This document shows positions 1 through 6,486 of a stretch of 10,758 nucleotides of DNA, in pieces. Source of the DNA: Candidatus Omnitrophota bacterium (GTDB lineage: Bacteria; Omnitrophota; Gorgyraeia; Tantalellales; Tantalellaceae); assembly GCA_028717825.1 (NCBI GenBank), contig JAQUNB010000018.1, positions 1-10,758 of the forward strand, in the 5' to 3' direction. Below the pieces are notes generated by a model, which worked only from the letters and a program-made list of their open reading frames with translations, was not told the DNA's origin and searched no databases. The stretch's first letter is position 1. Each line of letters starts with the position of its first letter. The translations under genes and the position numbers were made by a program.

Positions 1-3000
1 CTGATCTTGCCGGAACCCGTATAGGACTTTTGATCTATGGAACTACCCTGAAGGTGCATGTCAAAGTTCATTTTCCCGAAGACAGGGCTGTTCTTATCTC
101 CGGTACTTTTTATCAATAAACCAAAGTCGGTATCTAATATCTCGGAATTAAGGATAAAAGGGAACGTTTTCTTGTCCAGATCGCAAAAAAAGGAGGATGA
201 AAAGCGCCCATTATAGAAGAGACCATTTAGTGTCGCCGCGAAGCGACCGTCACTCAAAGATGTTTTGCCATAAATATCGTCAAAGCCGGTCTTGTTGACC
301 TGTATAGTTTTCAATGAAAAATCAGCCCGCAGAAGCTGGTCTTTTATCTCTTTTTCCTCCGAGAGAAATAATATCGTAGAATGTATCTTTTCCGGAGTTG
401 TTAATGTCCGTATGCCGTTTTTTTTGCGCAGATGTTCAGCGAGGTCGGCGAGGGTCTTGCCGTATCCGCTATAGGCAAGATCAAGTTTAAAGGGCCCCTT
501 GATCTTATTTTTCGGACCCAACATGTTTTTAAAGAGAGATCCGGAATCCATTTGTTCAATCCGTGCATTCAGCGAGAACGGAAATCGTTTACTCGCGAGG
601 TTCATTTCGGCTTCGCCGTGGAACTTGCCGCCGTAGGAATCAAAATCAAGATACGAAACATTCAGTTTTCCCGCGTTCACGGAAAACTTGGTCGAGCAAT
701 TGCCCAACTCGGTTTTATCCAACGCAAGGTTTTTTAAGTTCATCGCCGCGTTCAGGTTTATATCCTGAACATGGTTCTCATTAACAAGCTTGGCGCAAGA
801 TCCGCGGACGATATCGAGCGGGGTAAGCGGTGTTTCGTGCGGTTTTTGTTTCAAGCTTTTAACGGTGTCGGAAATAGTTTTACCGTATCCGTTAGCGGAA
901 AGACTGAAGTTAAAGGGCCCCGTGACCTTATTCTTTGGGCCTAACATATTTTCAAATAAAGACCCGGAATCCATTTGTTCAATTTGCGTGTTCAGTGAAA
1001 ATGGGAATCTTTTATCGGCGAGGTTTATTCCGCCGCTACCGTGGAACTTGCCGCCGAATGAATTAAAATCAAGATACGGAACATTAAGTTTTCCTGTTTT
1101 CAAGGAGAGCTTGGCCGAGCAATTACTTATCTTGGTTTTGTCCAGCTCAAGGTTTTTGAAATTCATCGCCGCGTCGAGGCCGATATCTTGGATACGGTTT
1201 TCATTGGCGAGGAGGATAAAACCCTCCCAAACCTTTTCGAGCGGTGTAAGCGGCGCTCTTCCGTGCTTTCGTTCGATATTTTGAAAGACATCCGCAATCT
1301 TCCTGCCATATCCGCTCAAAGAAAGGTCAAAGTCGAAAGGTCCGTCTATCTTATTTTTTTGTCCCAACATGTTCTTGAATAAGGCCCCGGAATCCATCTG
1401 AGCGATCCGCGCATTTAACGAAAACGGAAATCTTTTGCTCGCGAGGTTCACTTCGGCACTGCCGTGGAACTTGCCGCCGAATGAATTAAAATCAAGATAC
1501 GAGATATTCAATCTTCCAGAATTCATGGAAAGCTTGGCGGAGAGGTTCTCTAGTTCGGTTTTTTCCAGACAGAGATCTTTTAATCTCATTGCCGTCTCGA
1601 GATCTATATCGCGGATACGGTTTTCATTAACAAGTAGGATAAAAACCTCACGGACCGTATCAAATGGGGTCAAGGGCCTTTTACCCGTAGTTTGTTTTAA
1701 ATTTTTAACTGCCTCCGTGATAGTTTTTCCGTATCCGCCGGAGGAAAGGCTAAGATCAAAAGGTCCCGCGATCTTATTTTTTGGGCCCAGCATATTTTTA
1801 AAGACAGTTCCCGAATCCATGCGGTTAATTTCTGTATATAGAGTGAACGGAAGTTTTTCATCCGCAAGATCGACCTTCGCGCTGCCATGGAATTTTCCCC
1901 CAAACGCACCAAAGGTAAGAGGCGAAATAATCAATTTCCCGTTCATTAGTGAAAATCGAGAGACGATATCATCAAAGCGGGTCGTGGTAAGACGCAGGTT
2001 TTTTAGTTTGACCGCGCCGTTAAGTTCCATATTTTGTAAGCGATCCTTATCGGTAAAGATCGTGTTCCACTGTTTGATAATGTCGACGAATTCAAACGGT
2101 TTATTTTGGGCGATACACGGCAAGTCCGCCAGATCATGCCCATATCCTTTAAACGAGATCTCGAGGTCAAGCGGCCCGAAGGATTCTTTTTTTTGATCGA
2201 TGACGCCGCCCAGCGCCGTATCAAGCTTCATGTCGGTTGTTTTTATGCTGAAGGTCATCGGCAGATCAGCGTCGTTCATGTCCATCGCAAAATTAACCGA
2301 TGTGGGACTGTCGAACAAATAAAAATCCATGCGAGGCATGTCGATCCGCTTATCTTTGATAGAAAAATTTACGGACAGATCCTTAACTTCGATCTTGTTA
2401 AAATTTAGACTTTTTGATCTGGCGCCCGCGATAAGAGTAAGGCCGCTCGGATTGCTCTCATTTACGGAAACAGTGATTCCGGTCCTGATCCAGCCGCTGG
2501 AGTTAAGGATGTTCTTAAGTTTCTCATTATTGGGTATGAGCGTGACAAGATTTTTAATATCGCCGCTAATAAAGCCGATCAATTCAAATGTCATGTTGTG
2601 GTCCGAATTAAGGTTTTTGATGATCCCTTTTAAGTTCATGCCGACGGAAAAGAGCGTGCCTCGGAACCTGTGGACAAGGAGCATATTTTTACCGGAGAGG
2701 AGAATGCCGTCCAATAGAAAATTTTCAGATTTGAGTATTACACGATAATCGGCGGTCCTACCCGGGACTTTCATGAAATTAAGCGCGAGCTTCAGGGAAT
2801 TACAAGTAAAAAATAATTTACCCTGGGAAATACCGGAATCGTGTAATTTGAGGTCGCCGCTAATATTTTTGAACTTATATTCTTTCCATTTCAATTTTCC
2901 TTTAACGATCTTAATGTTCTCGACGCGAGCAAGGTCGAAAGTCTCTTTCCACGATCCGGTCTTGCGGAAAATGATCCTTAAAGAAGCATCGCCTGTCAGA

Positions 3001-3338
3001 TGCTCCGCGTGGAGTCCCTTTATCGTGATCTTTGCGACAAGTTTGTGTTTGATCAGAAGGGTAAATATTTCGGGAGTTATTGTAATAGCCCTTATACTGC
3101 CCGCCTTTAGCTGTGTGTCCGGATCGTAAAGGTCGATGTTCTCGAGGATAAAGGAGCAAAGCAGCTTATGCTTGAAAGATCCTATCTTTACTGAGCGATT
3201 GAATACCTCCGAGGTTTTAGTTTCAAGATATGTCTTTACCTTTTCAGCAAAAAACCCCTTGTGGTTCTCGTACCATATAATGGGGACTAGAAGCGAGAGT
3301 AAAAGCAACACTATTATTATTTTTAAGAATTTACGCAT
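1..3338 (-). CDS. AsmA/TamB-like envelope protein with 141-residue internal repeats (3' end outside window)
   Basis: The reading frame is open on the minus strand from an ATG at 3338 to the left edge, giving 1112 complete codons without a stop. The N-terminus is a basic start followed by one hydrophobic helix (about residues 3-22), so the protein is probably anchored in the inner membrane with the rest in the periplasm. The next segment (VKIGSFKHKLLCSFILENI, an amphipathic beta pattern) is typical of AsmA-like proteins. From about residue 344 the chain consists of repeats. Four copies of a 140-141-residue unit start at GKFHG (residues 481, 622, 763, 904). A shorter degenerate copy precedes them, and another begins at about residue 1044. 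Each unit carries MDSGxLFKNMLGxKNKI, then GPF, then GYGK. AsmA-like proteins such as TamB, YhdP and YdbH form long beta-grooves that move phospholipid to the outer membrane; the same role here is inferred. No Shine-Dalgarno precedes the start, and a promoter sits directly on the ATG. Confidence 0.88.
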   Translation of the reverse strand, partial: MRKFLKIIIVLLLLSLLVPIIWYENHKGFFAEKVKTYLETKTSEVFNRSVKIGSFKHKLLCSFILENIDLYDPDTQLKAGSIRAITITPEIFTLLIKHKLVAKITIKGLHAEHLTGDASLRIIFRKTGSWKETFDLARVENIKIVKGKLKWKEYKFKNISGDLKLHDSGISQGKLFFTCNSLKLALNFMKVPGRTADYRVILKSENFLLDGILLSGKNMLLVHRFRGTLFSVGMNLKGIIKNLNSDHNMTFELIGFISGDIKNLVTLIPNNEKLKNILNSSGWIRTGITVSVNESNPSGLTLIAGARSKSLNFNKIEVKDLSVNFSIKDKRIDMPRMDFYLFDSPTSVNFAMDMNDADLPMTFSIKTTDMKLDTALGGVIDQKKESFGPLDLEISFKGYGHDLADLPCIAQNKPFEFVDIIKQWNTIFTDKDRLQNMELNGAVKLKNLRLTTTRFDDIVSRFSLMNGKLIISPLTFGAFGGKFHGSAKVDLADEKLPFTLYTEINRMDSGTVFKNMLGPKNKIAGPFDLSLSSGGYGKTITEAVKNLKQTTGKRPLTPFDTVREVFILLVNENRIRDIDLETAMRLKDLCLEKTELENLSAKLSMNSGRLNISYLDFNSFGGKFHGSAEVNLASKRFPFSLNARIAQMDSGALFKNMLGQKNKIDGPFDFDLSLSGYGRKIADVFQNIERKHGRAPLTPLEKVWEGFILLANENRIQDIGLDAAMNFKNLELDKTKISNCSAKLSLKTGKLNVPYLDFNSFGGKFHGSGGINLADKRFPFSLNTQIEQMDSGSLFENMLGPKNKVTGPFNFSLSANGYGKTISDTVKSLKQKPHETPLTPLDIVRGSCAKLVNENHVQDINLNAAMNLKNLALDKTELGNCSTKFSVNAGKLNVSYLDFDSYGGKFHGEAEMNLASKRFPFSLNARIEQMDSGSLFKNMLGPKNKIKGPFKLDLAYSGYGKTLADLAEHLRKKNGIRTLTTPEKIHSTILFLSEEKEIKDQLLRADFSLKTIQVNKTGFDDIYGKTSLSDGRFAATLNGLFYNGRFSSSFFCDLDKKTFPFILNSEILDTDFGLLIKSTGDKNSPVFGKMNFDMHLQGSSIDQKSYTGSGKI
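210..1898 (-). repeat. Four tandem 423-bp in-frame repeats inside the AsmA-like gene
   Basis: The codons for GKFH recur with their low ends at 1887, 1464, 1041 and 618, which is exactly 423 bp each time. The fourth unit is one codon shorter and ends near 210. Stretches of the second and third copies are nearly identical in DNA: about 40 bp match without a difference around 1039-1078 and 1462-1501. The units share DFNSFGGKFHGSA, KRFPFSLN, QMDSGxLFKNMLG and LTP with little or no length change. Degenerate related units flank the array on both sides. Confidence 0.9.
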
Positions 3339-3374
3339 GCCAAAAAGTATATCACGAAGCGTAGCTTGATACAA
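3338..3374 (-). promoter_or_regulatory. Sigma70-type promoter of the AsmA-like gene, predicted leaderless
   Basis: Read on the minus strand, TTGTAT (3374-3369) and TATACT (3351-3346) are separated by 17 bases. The ATG begins 8 bases after the -10 box. A normal start site 6-8 bases downstream would put +1 at or within two bases of the A of the ATG. No Shine-Dalgarno-like sequence is present in the gap, so translation would be leaderless. Confidence 0.6.
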
Positions 3375-3440
3375 CCCGTGAAAAATAACAAGGTTTATAA
3401 CACAATCAAAAACAGTATCTATCAATATGAAGCAGGCCGG

Positions 3441-3487
3441 ATTACTTTCGTAACTTATTGTGAGTACTGAAGATATCGACAACGTCT
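3441..3487 (-). repeat. 47-bp dispersed element, copy A (upstream of the four-helix protein gene)
   Basis: Read on the minus strand it begins AGACGTTGTC, continues GATATCTTCA, and ends GTTAC-GAAA-GTAAT. The AGACGTTGTC end faces the downstream promoter; its last base at 3487 is followed by 13 bases and then TTGACA at 3501. It matches copy B at 36 of 47 positions (hand count) and shares 19 of its first 20 bases with copy D. It probably acts as an upstream protein-binding site at about -95 to -49. Confidence 0.8.
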
Positions 3488-3500
3488 CCGCTTGGGATTC

Positions 3501-3529
3501 TTGACATAGCTTTGTTTGTAGTGTAACCT
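3501..3529 (+). promoter_or_regulatory. Sigma70-type promoter of the four-helix membrane protein gene
   Basis: TTGACA (3501-3506) is followed by a 17-base spacer and TAACCT (3524-3529), placing +1 near 3536. The -35 box is a perfect consensus and the -10 is moderate. That gives a leader of about 43 bases containing the AGGGAG ribosome-binding site at 3567-3572. Element copy A lies immediately upstream. Confidence 0.6.
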
Positions 3530-3578
3530 TTTCGTGACAGAAAAATAATTGTGTATTTTTAACCCTAGGGAGAAGATC

Positions 3579-4073
3579 ATGAATAGGATACTTGAGCGGG
3601 TCAAAAAGGAAATACTCCACGTGTTACCCGTGGTTATCTATTTCTTTCTTGCCATTACCTTGTTCAGGTTTACATTCGGTCTATGGCTGGCCCATTTTGG
3701 AGTGCCGTCCACGTCTTTTGTGAGAGTTCTCATCCTTTCGCTGGTGATAGGGAAGATCATGTTGATCGTAGATCATCTGCCGTTCCTAAACATATTTCGA
3801 AAAAAACCGTTAATATACGGCATTCTATGGAAAACCTTGGTTTACACATTTTTTAGTTTTTTATTCCGTTTTGTTGAACACCTGATACCACTTGTCAGAC
3901 AATGCGGGAGCATTCAGGCTGGGTACCAACAACTATATGCTATAACGCTGTGGCCTCGCTTCTGGACAATCCAAGTCTGGTGTTTTATACTCTTTTTGGT
4001 TTTTGTAGTTAGCCAGCAGATCGTAGAGTATATCGGCAAAGAGCGTTTGCGTAAATTGTTCTTTGGCGTATAG
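3579..4073 (+). CDS. Four-helix integral membrane protein of unknown function
   Basis: The product is 164 residues. The ATG at 3579 is chosen over an in-frame TTG at 3549 because AGGGAG (3567-3572) lies six bases before it. Hydrophobic helices are visible at about residues 14-36, 46-66, 79-104 and 130-150. The N-terminus is basic (RILERVKK) and the C-terminus charged (IGKERLRK). Between helices 2 and 3 is a loop, VDHLPFLNIFRKKPLIY, followed by LWKTLVY; a similar pattern occurs in small conserved hypothetical membrane proteins of other bacteria, as far as I recall. No catalytic motif is evident. The gene stands alone, has its own promoter, and is bracketed by copies A and B of the 47-bp element, so it probably belongs to that regulatory set. 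Confidence 0.8.
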   Translation: MNRILERVKKEILHVLPVVIYFFLAITLFRFTFGLWLAHFGVPSTSFVRVLILSLVIGKIMLIVDHLPFLNIFRKKPLIYGILWKTLVYTFFSFLFRFVEHLIPLVRQCGSIQAGYQQLYAITLWPRFWTIQVWCFILFLVFVVSQQIVEYIGKERLRKLFFGV

Positions 4074-4083
4074 CCAAAAGCGC

Positions 4084-4130
4084 AGACGTTGTCTATAAAC
4101 TGTTTAATTATAATAAGTTACAAAAGTAAT
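4084..4130 (+). repeat. 47-bp dispersed element, copy B (orphan copy)
   Basis: It begins AGACGTTGTC and ends GTTAC-AAAA-GTAAT, with the same 47-base length as the other copies. It lies 10 bases past the stop of the four-helix protein gene. Unlike the other copies, no promoter can be seen at the expected distance from its AGACGTTGTC end, which would read leftward into that gene. It may be a remote site, a vestige, or something other than a promoter site. Confidence 0.75.
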
Positions 4131-4354
4131 TCCACCTCCAATTCTGCAGGGTCTATTTTCATAGCCGGTCACTATTTGTTTACGTATTTCCATAACTATG
4201 AACATAAAATTTCAAAATTGCCTTTTAATGTAAAAATTTATGTATAAAAGCACATTTAGGCAAGGTATGCCGTGATGCGAAAGTTCTTAACAGTATGTAA
4301 ATAAAGGAGTTATATATTATAAAAATATTTAATTGACTTTTCTCGCCAAAAATT

Positions 4355-4383
4355 TTGCATAAAAGCAATTTATATGATATACT
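4355..4383 (+). promoter_or_regulatory. Sigma70-type promoter of the first receiver gene
   Basis: TTGCAT (4355-4360), a 17-base spacer and TATACT (4378-4383) predict a start near 4390, about 60 bases before the ATG at 4451. An alternative -35, TTGACT at 4333-4338, has no good -10 partner at 16-18 bases. Confidence 0.5.
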
Positions 4384-4450
4384 TGTAGTGTAAATAGAAA
4401 AGAAAGCAAGAAAAAACGTACCAAATATACATGGAAAAGGAGGTGAAGCC

Positions 4451-4828
4451 ATGAATGGGAAATATAGAATTCTTATTGTAGATGACGAGGAAAAAATTTG
4501 CAAATTGATAGAGAAATTTTTGTTAAAAAACGGGTTCGATGTATTGATCGCCTGTAGCGGGGAAGACGCCTTGAACGTTATTGAAAAGGAAGAATTCGAC
4601 TTGATGATACTCGATAAACGGATGCCCGGCATTAATGGAGTGGGAGTATTAAGGGAGTTATTATATCGAGGGATGGCTTTGCCTGTAATCGTTCTGTCGG
4701 GCGTGCAGGATTTGCATGGGAATATTGATGAGATCAAGGCGATGGGCTATTCCGATATACTGGTCAAGCCGGTCGAATTATTCTTTTTGCTGGAATGTAT
4801 CAACAAAAAACTAAACAGGAACGAATAG
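4451..4828 (+). CDS. Stand-alone response regulator receiver (REC) protein 1
   Basis: The 125-residue product is one complete CheY-like receiver with no output domain. The acidic pocket is D11-D12, the phosphoacceptor is D55 in LMILDKRMPG, the conserved hydroxyl is S83 in VIVLSG, and the conserved lysine is K106 in VKP. All key residues are present, so it should be phosphorylatable. The start is fixed by a very strong AGGAGGTGA at 4438-4446. It has its own promoter, and 94 bases including a second promoter separate it from the next receiver gene. No histidine kinase is encoded in the window, so its partner is unknown. Single-domain receivers usually act by protein-protein contact or in phosphorelays; which applies here cannot be seen. 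Confidence 0.93.
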   Translation: MNGKYRILIVDDEEKICKLIEKFLLKNGFDVLIACSGEDALNVIEKEEFDLMILDKRMPGINGVGVLRELLYRGMALPVIVLSGVQDLHGNIDEIKAMGYSDILVKPVELFFLLECINKKLNRNE

Positions 4829-4843
4829 TTAAAACAAGGAAAT

Positions 4844-4871
4844 TTGACTATACTGTTTTCCCAAGTATAAT
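4844..4871 (+). promoter_or_regulatory. Sigma70-type promoter of the second and third receiver genes
   Basis: TTGACT (4844-4849), a 16-base spacer and a perfect TATAAT (4866-4871) predict a start near 4878, about 45 bases before the ATG at 4923. It lies wholly in the spacer after the first receiver gene, so genes two and three can be expressed independently of gene one. Confidence 0.65.
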
Positions 4872-4922
4872 TTTATCATATGCTAAGATGCTTTTCATAT
4901 ATGGCTTTAGGACGGAGAAAAA

Positions 4923-5303
4923 ATGATTAGAGTACTTGTGGTCGACGACGAGAGAGGGGTAACAGATCTGATCACTTCTTTTTTAAGGGACAGGGACTTT
5001 GCCGTGGACGGTGTTTATGGCGGGATAGAAGCTCTTGGTGTGATGAGGGAAAAAAAAGCGGATATAATTTTTCTTGATCTACTAATGAAGGGTGTCGGCG
5101 GCCTTGAGACGTTGACTAAGATCAAGGAGATCTCTGCGAAAGCCAAAGTTGTCATTGTTTCCGCGACCGATGACCGCGTGGTAATTGAAAGGGTGATAGC
5201 GCTCGGCGCGGATGCGTTTATCCCAAAGCCGTTTAGCCTTGGGGATATAAATAAAGTGCTCACGGAAAAAATCCAAGAAGTTTTAAGCGAAAGGCATATA
5301 TGA
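4923..5303 (+). CDS. Stand-alone response regulator receiver (REC) protein 2
   Basis: The product is 126 residues and consists of one receiver domain. D8-D9 form the acidic pocket, D52 (IIFLD) is the phosphoacceptor, S80 (VIVSA) the conserved hydroxyl, and K102 (IPKP) the conserved lysine. The usual MPG after the phosphoacceptor is MKG here, a mild divergence. GGAG at 4914-4917 supports the ATG at 4923. The stop overlaps the next start in an ATGA arrangement, so this and the third receiver are co-transcribed and translationally coupled. The C-terminal tail after the last helix is short and shows no DNA-binding or enzymatic domain. Confidence 0.92.
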   Translation: MIRVLVVDDERGVTDLITSFLRDRDFAVDGVYGGIEALGVMREKKADIIFLDLLMKGVGGLETLTKIKEISAKAKVVIVSATDDRVVIERVIALGADAFIPKPFSLGDINKVLTEKIQEVLSERHI

Positions 5304-5692
5304 AACGGCCCGTGATCTTGATAGTTGATGATGAATCCGACATAAGACAGACCCTCGTAAATTTTTTAAACGACAGGTTTGATTGCGTACTTAAAGAAGC
5401 CGAGAACGGGGAGGAAGCATTAAAGTTTGTTCGCGAAAATATATGCGATGTTATGATCCTCGATATAAAAATGCCTAAAAGAAATGGTTTAAGTGTGATG
5501 AAAGAGGCAAAAAAACTCGGCAGAGCTATCGATATAATAATCATTTCAGCGTGGGAAAGTGATGATGTTGCTAGGGAAGCCTTGGACTTTGGAGCGACAG
5601 ACTATGTAATAAAACCGCTTGATCTGAAAGCGGTAAATTTGAAGTTATCGAATATCTTGGAAAAACGGAACCAGAGGATCAGTAAGATTTAG
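5300..5692 (+). CDS. Stand-alone response regulator receiver (REC) protein 3
   Basis: The product is 130 residues with a single receiver domain. D10-D11 form the acidic pocket, D55 in VMILDIKMP is the phosphoacceptor, S83 in IIIISA the hydroxyl, and K105 in VIKP the lysine. The ATG lies inside the last codons of receiver 2 (4-bp overlap), and AAAGG just upstream can serve as ribosome-binding site. A short basic tail (EKRNQRISKI) follows the domain. The 3' end overlaps the 3' end of the opposing XRE-cupin gene by 14 bases, with no terminator between them. The differences among the three receivers suggest distinct partners rather than recent duplicates. Confidence 0.92.
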   Translation: MKRPVILIVDDESDIRQTLVNFLNDRFDCVLKEAENGEEALKFVRENICDVMILDIKMPKRNGLSVMKEAKKLGRAIDIIIISAWESDDVAREALDFGATDYVIKPLDLKAVNLKLSNILEKRNQRISKI

Positions 5693-6275
5693 GATTTTGA
5701 ATAATGATACAGCGTGCCCTGACCTTTTTTGAGGGGTTTTCGAAATGATGCGGGATATTGCTGGCGAATGACAGTGTATCCCCTTTTTTTATCAGATGTT
5801 TTTCCTCTCCTATGTAGGCGGTAATCTCCCCCTGAAGCATAATAATAAGTTTTTCGAATTTTTCTGTATCTAGAGGGTCTTCTTCTTTCTTTGTCGAGCC
5901 TCCGGGGGAGATAATAAGCTCCATTGCGAGTAATTTCAGGGTTCGCGGGCTTAGTATCTCAGCTATGGCTTTTTCGTTATAAATGTATTTATTTTCGTCT
6001 CTTTCGTTGCTTCTGATGATCGTTACAATAGAGGATTCCTCTTCTTCGGTCCCTTCCTTGAGGGATCGGAGCGAGATGCCCAAACCGGTGCATATTTGAT
6101 ACAGACTTTTTATCCTTAAAGATCCGCGATGTCCCTTTTCAATGCGGCAGAGGCTGTAGTAGGTTAAAGCGCTATCTCCGAAAATCTGCTTTAGTTTAGC
6201 GTGAAATTCTTTTAAACTGAGCTTTAATGTGTCCGTTCGTATTTGCTTTATCTTTTCATAAATTTTCATAGTCAT
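5679..6275 (-). CDS. XRE-family HTH regulator with C-terminal cupin domain
   Basis: The product is about 198 residues from the ATG at 6275; a GTG at 6278 and an ATG at 6269 are also possible. The first 70 residues form an XRE-type helix-turn-helix domain (YYSLCRIEKGHRGS is the recognition region). A charged linker (KEGTEEEESS) follows, then a C-terminal cupin barrel containing IISPGGS, LQGEI and KKGDTLSFASNIPHHFENPS. The histidines expected in cupin motif 1 are absent (KKEED in their place), so a ligand-sensing rather than metal-enzyme role is likely, as in PuuR/SinR-like HTH-cupin regulators. The ligand is unknown. The gene is divergent from the 6519-7534 operon, and two back-to-back copies of the 47-bp element lie between the two promoters, making this protein the best local candidate to bind them. 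Confidence 0.88.
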   Translation of the reverse strand: MTMKIYEKIKQIRTDTLKLSLKEFHAKLKQIFGDSALTYYSLCRIEKGHRGSLRIKSLYQICTGLGISLRSLKEGTEEEESSIVTIIRSNERDENKYIYNEKAIAEILSPRTLKLLAMELIISPGGSTKKEEDPLDTEKFEKLIIMLQGEITAYIGEEKHLIKKGDTLSFASNIPHHFENPSKKVRARCIIIQNPKSY

Positions 6276-6287
6276 CACTGCTACGTT

Positions 6288-6316
6288 AGTTTACTTCGCT
6301 ACTCCTAAAAAGTCAA
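6288..6316 (-). promoter_or_regulatory. Sigma70-type promoter of the XRE-cupin gene, near-leaderless
   Basis: Read on the minus strand, TTGACT (6316-6311), a 17-base spacer and TAAACT (6293-6288) predict a start near 6281. The possible start codons at 6278 (GTG), 6275 (ATG) and 6269 (ATG) would leave a leader of only about 3-12 bases with no Shine-Dalgarno. CTGCTAC (about 6278-6284) and GTAGCAG (6323-6329) form an inverted repeat around the promoter and could be an extra operator. Confidence 0.55.
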
Positions 6317-6327
6317 TAAAATGTAGC

Positions 6328-6374
6328 AGACGTTGTCGCTAACCTTACTAGTTATAATGAGTTACGAGGGTAAC
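6328..6374 (+). repeat. 47-bp dispersed element, copy C (upstream of the XRE-cupin gene)
   Basis: It starts AGACGTTGTC and ends with the perfect dyad GTTAC-GAGG-GTAAC (6361-6374). The AGACGTTGTC end faces the leftward promoter of the XRE-cupin gene; 11 bases separate it from TTGACT, so the element covers about -93 to -47. With copy D it forms an inverted pair covering 6328-6443, with 22 bases between the inner ends. Confidence 0.8.
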
Positions 6375-6396
6375 CCGACTTTAGAACTATAATAGG

Positions 6397-6443
6397 ATTA
6401 CATTTGTAAGCTGTTGTAAATGTTGAAGATATCGACAACATCT
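6397..6443 (-). repeat. 47-bp dispersed element, copy D (upstream of the peptide/TPR operon)
   Basis: Read on the minus strand it starts AGATGTTGTC, continues GATATCTTCA, and ends CTTAC-AAAT-GTAAT. It shares 19 of the first 20 bases with copy A. Its outer end at 6443 is followed by 14 bases and then the -35 box at 6458, nearly the same geometry as copy A with its promoter. Confidence 0.8.
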
Positions 6444-6457
6444 TAAAAATGGTACAT

Positions 6458-6486
6458 TTGCCAATCTGTGTGTTCTCGGGTATGCT
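6458..6486 (+). promoter_or_regulatory. Sigma70-type promoter of the 59-residue peptide/TPR operon
   Basis: TTGCCA (6458-6463), a 17-base spacer and TATGCT (6481-6486) predict a start near 6493. The transcript would carry GGGAG at 6501-6505 and the ATG at 6519. This predicted start rules out the longer open frame beginning at 6468. Confidence 0.55.

Larger units (their letters stand above)
4074..4450 (+). other. AT-rich intergenic region with element copy B and the first receiver's promoter
   Basis: This 377-base spacer contains no credible gene; the open frames in it are very short. It holds copy B of the 47-bp element at its left end, a very AT-rich middle, and a promoter at 4355-4383. A motif close to TATAAAAGCACATTTA (4242 on) recurs as CATAAAAGCAATTTA (4358 on), possibly a short direct repeat. 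No convincing terminator follows the gene ending at 4073. A stretch resembling a ribosome-binding site (AAAGGAG, about 4302) is not followed by a start codon. Confidence 0.5.

Noticed and set aside
790..2196. Long plus-strand open frames (790-1284 and 1435-2196)
   Set aside because: They lie opposite the AsmA-like gene. Their similar translations arise only because the real minus-strand gene is repetitive, and they have no start signals.
4062..4079. Hairpin TTTGGC-GTATA-GCCAAA as terminator of the four-helix protein gene
   Set aside because: The six-pair AT-containing stem straddles the stop codon and is not followed by a T-run.
3441..4130. Copies A and B as ends of an insertion sequence or invertible promoter cassette
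   Set aside because: No transposase or recombinase gene and no target-site duplication is seen, and the promoter-linked spacing of A, C and D favours a regulatory site; kept only as a low-ranked alternative.
3516..4393. Shared 11-mer TTGTAGTGTAA at 3516 and 4383 as a common operator
   Set aside because: Repeats of this length are expected by chance several times in 10 kb, and the two sit differently relative to their -10 boxes.
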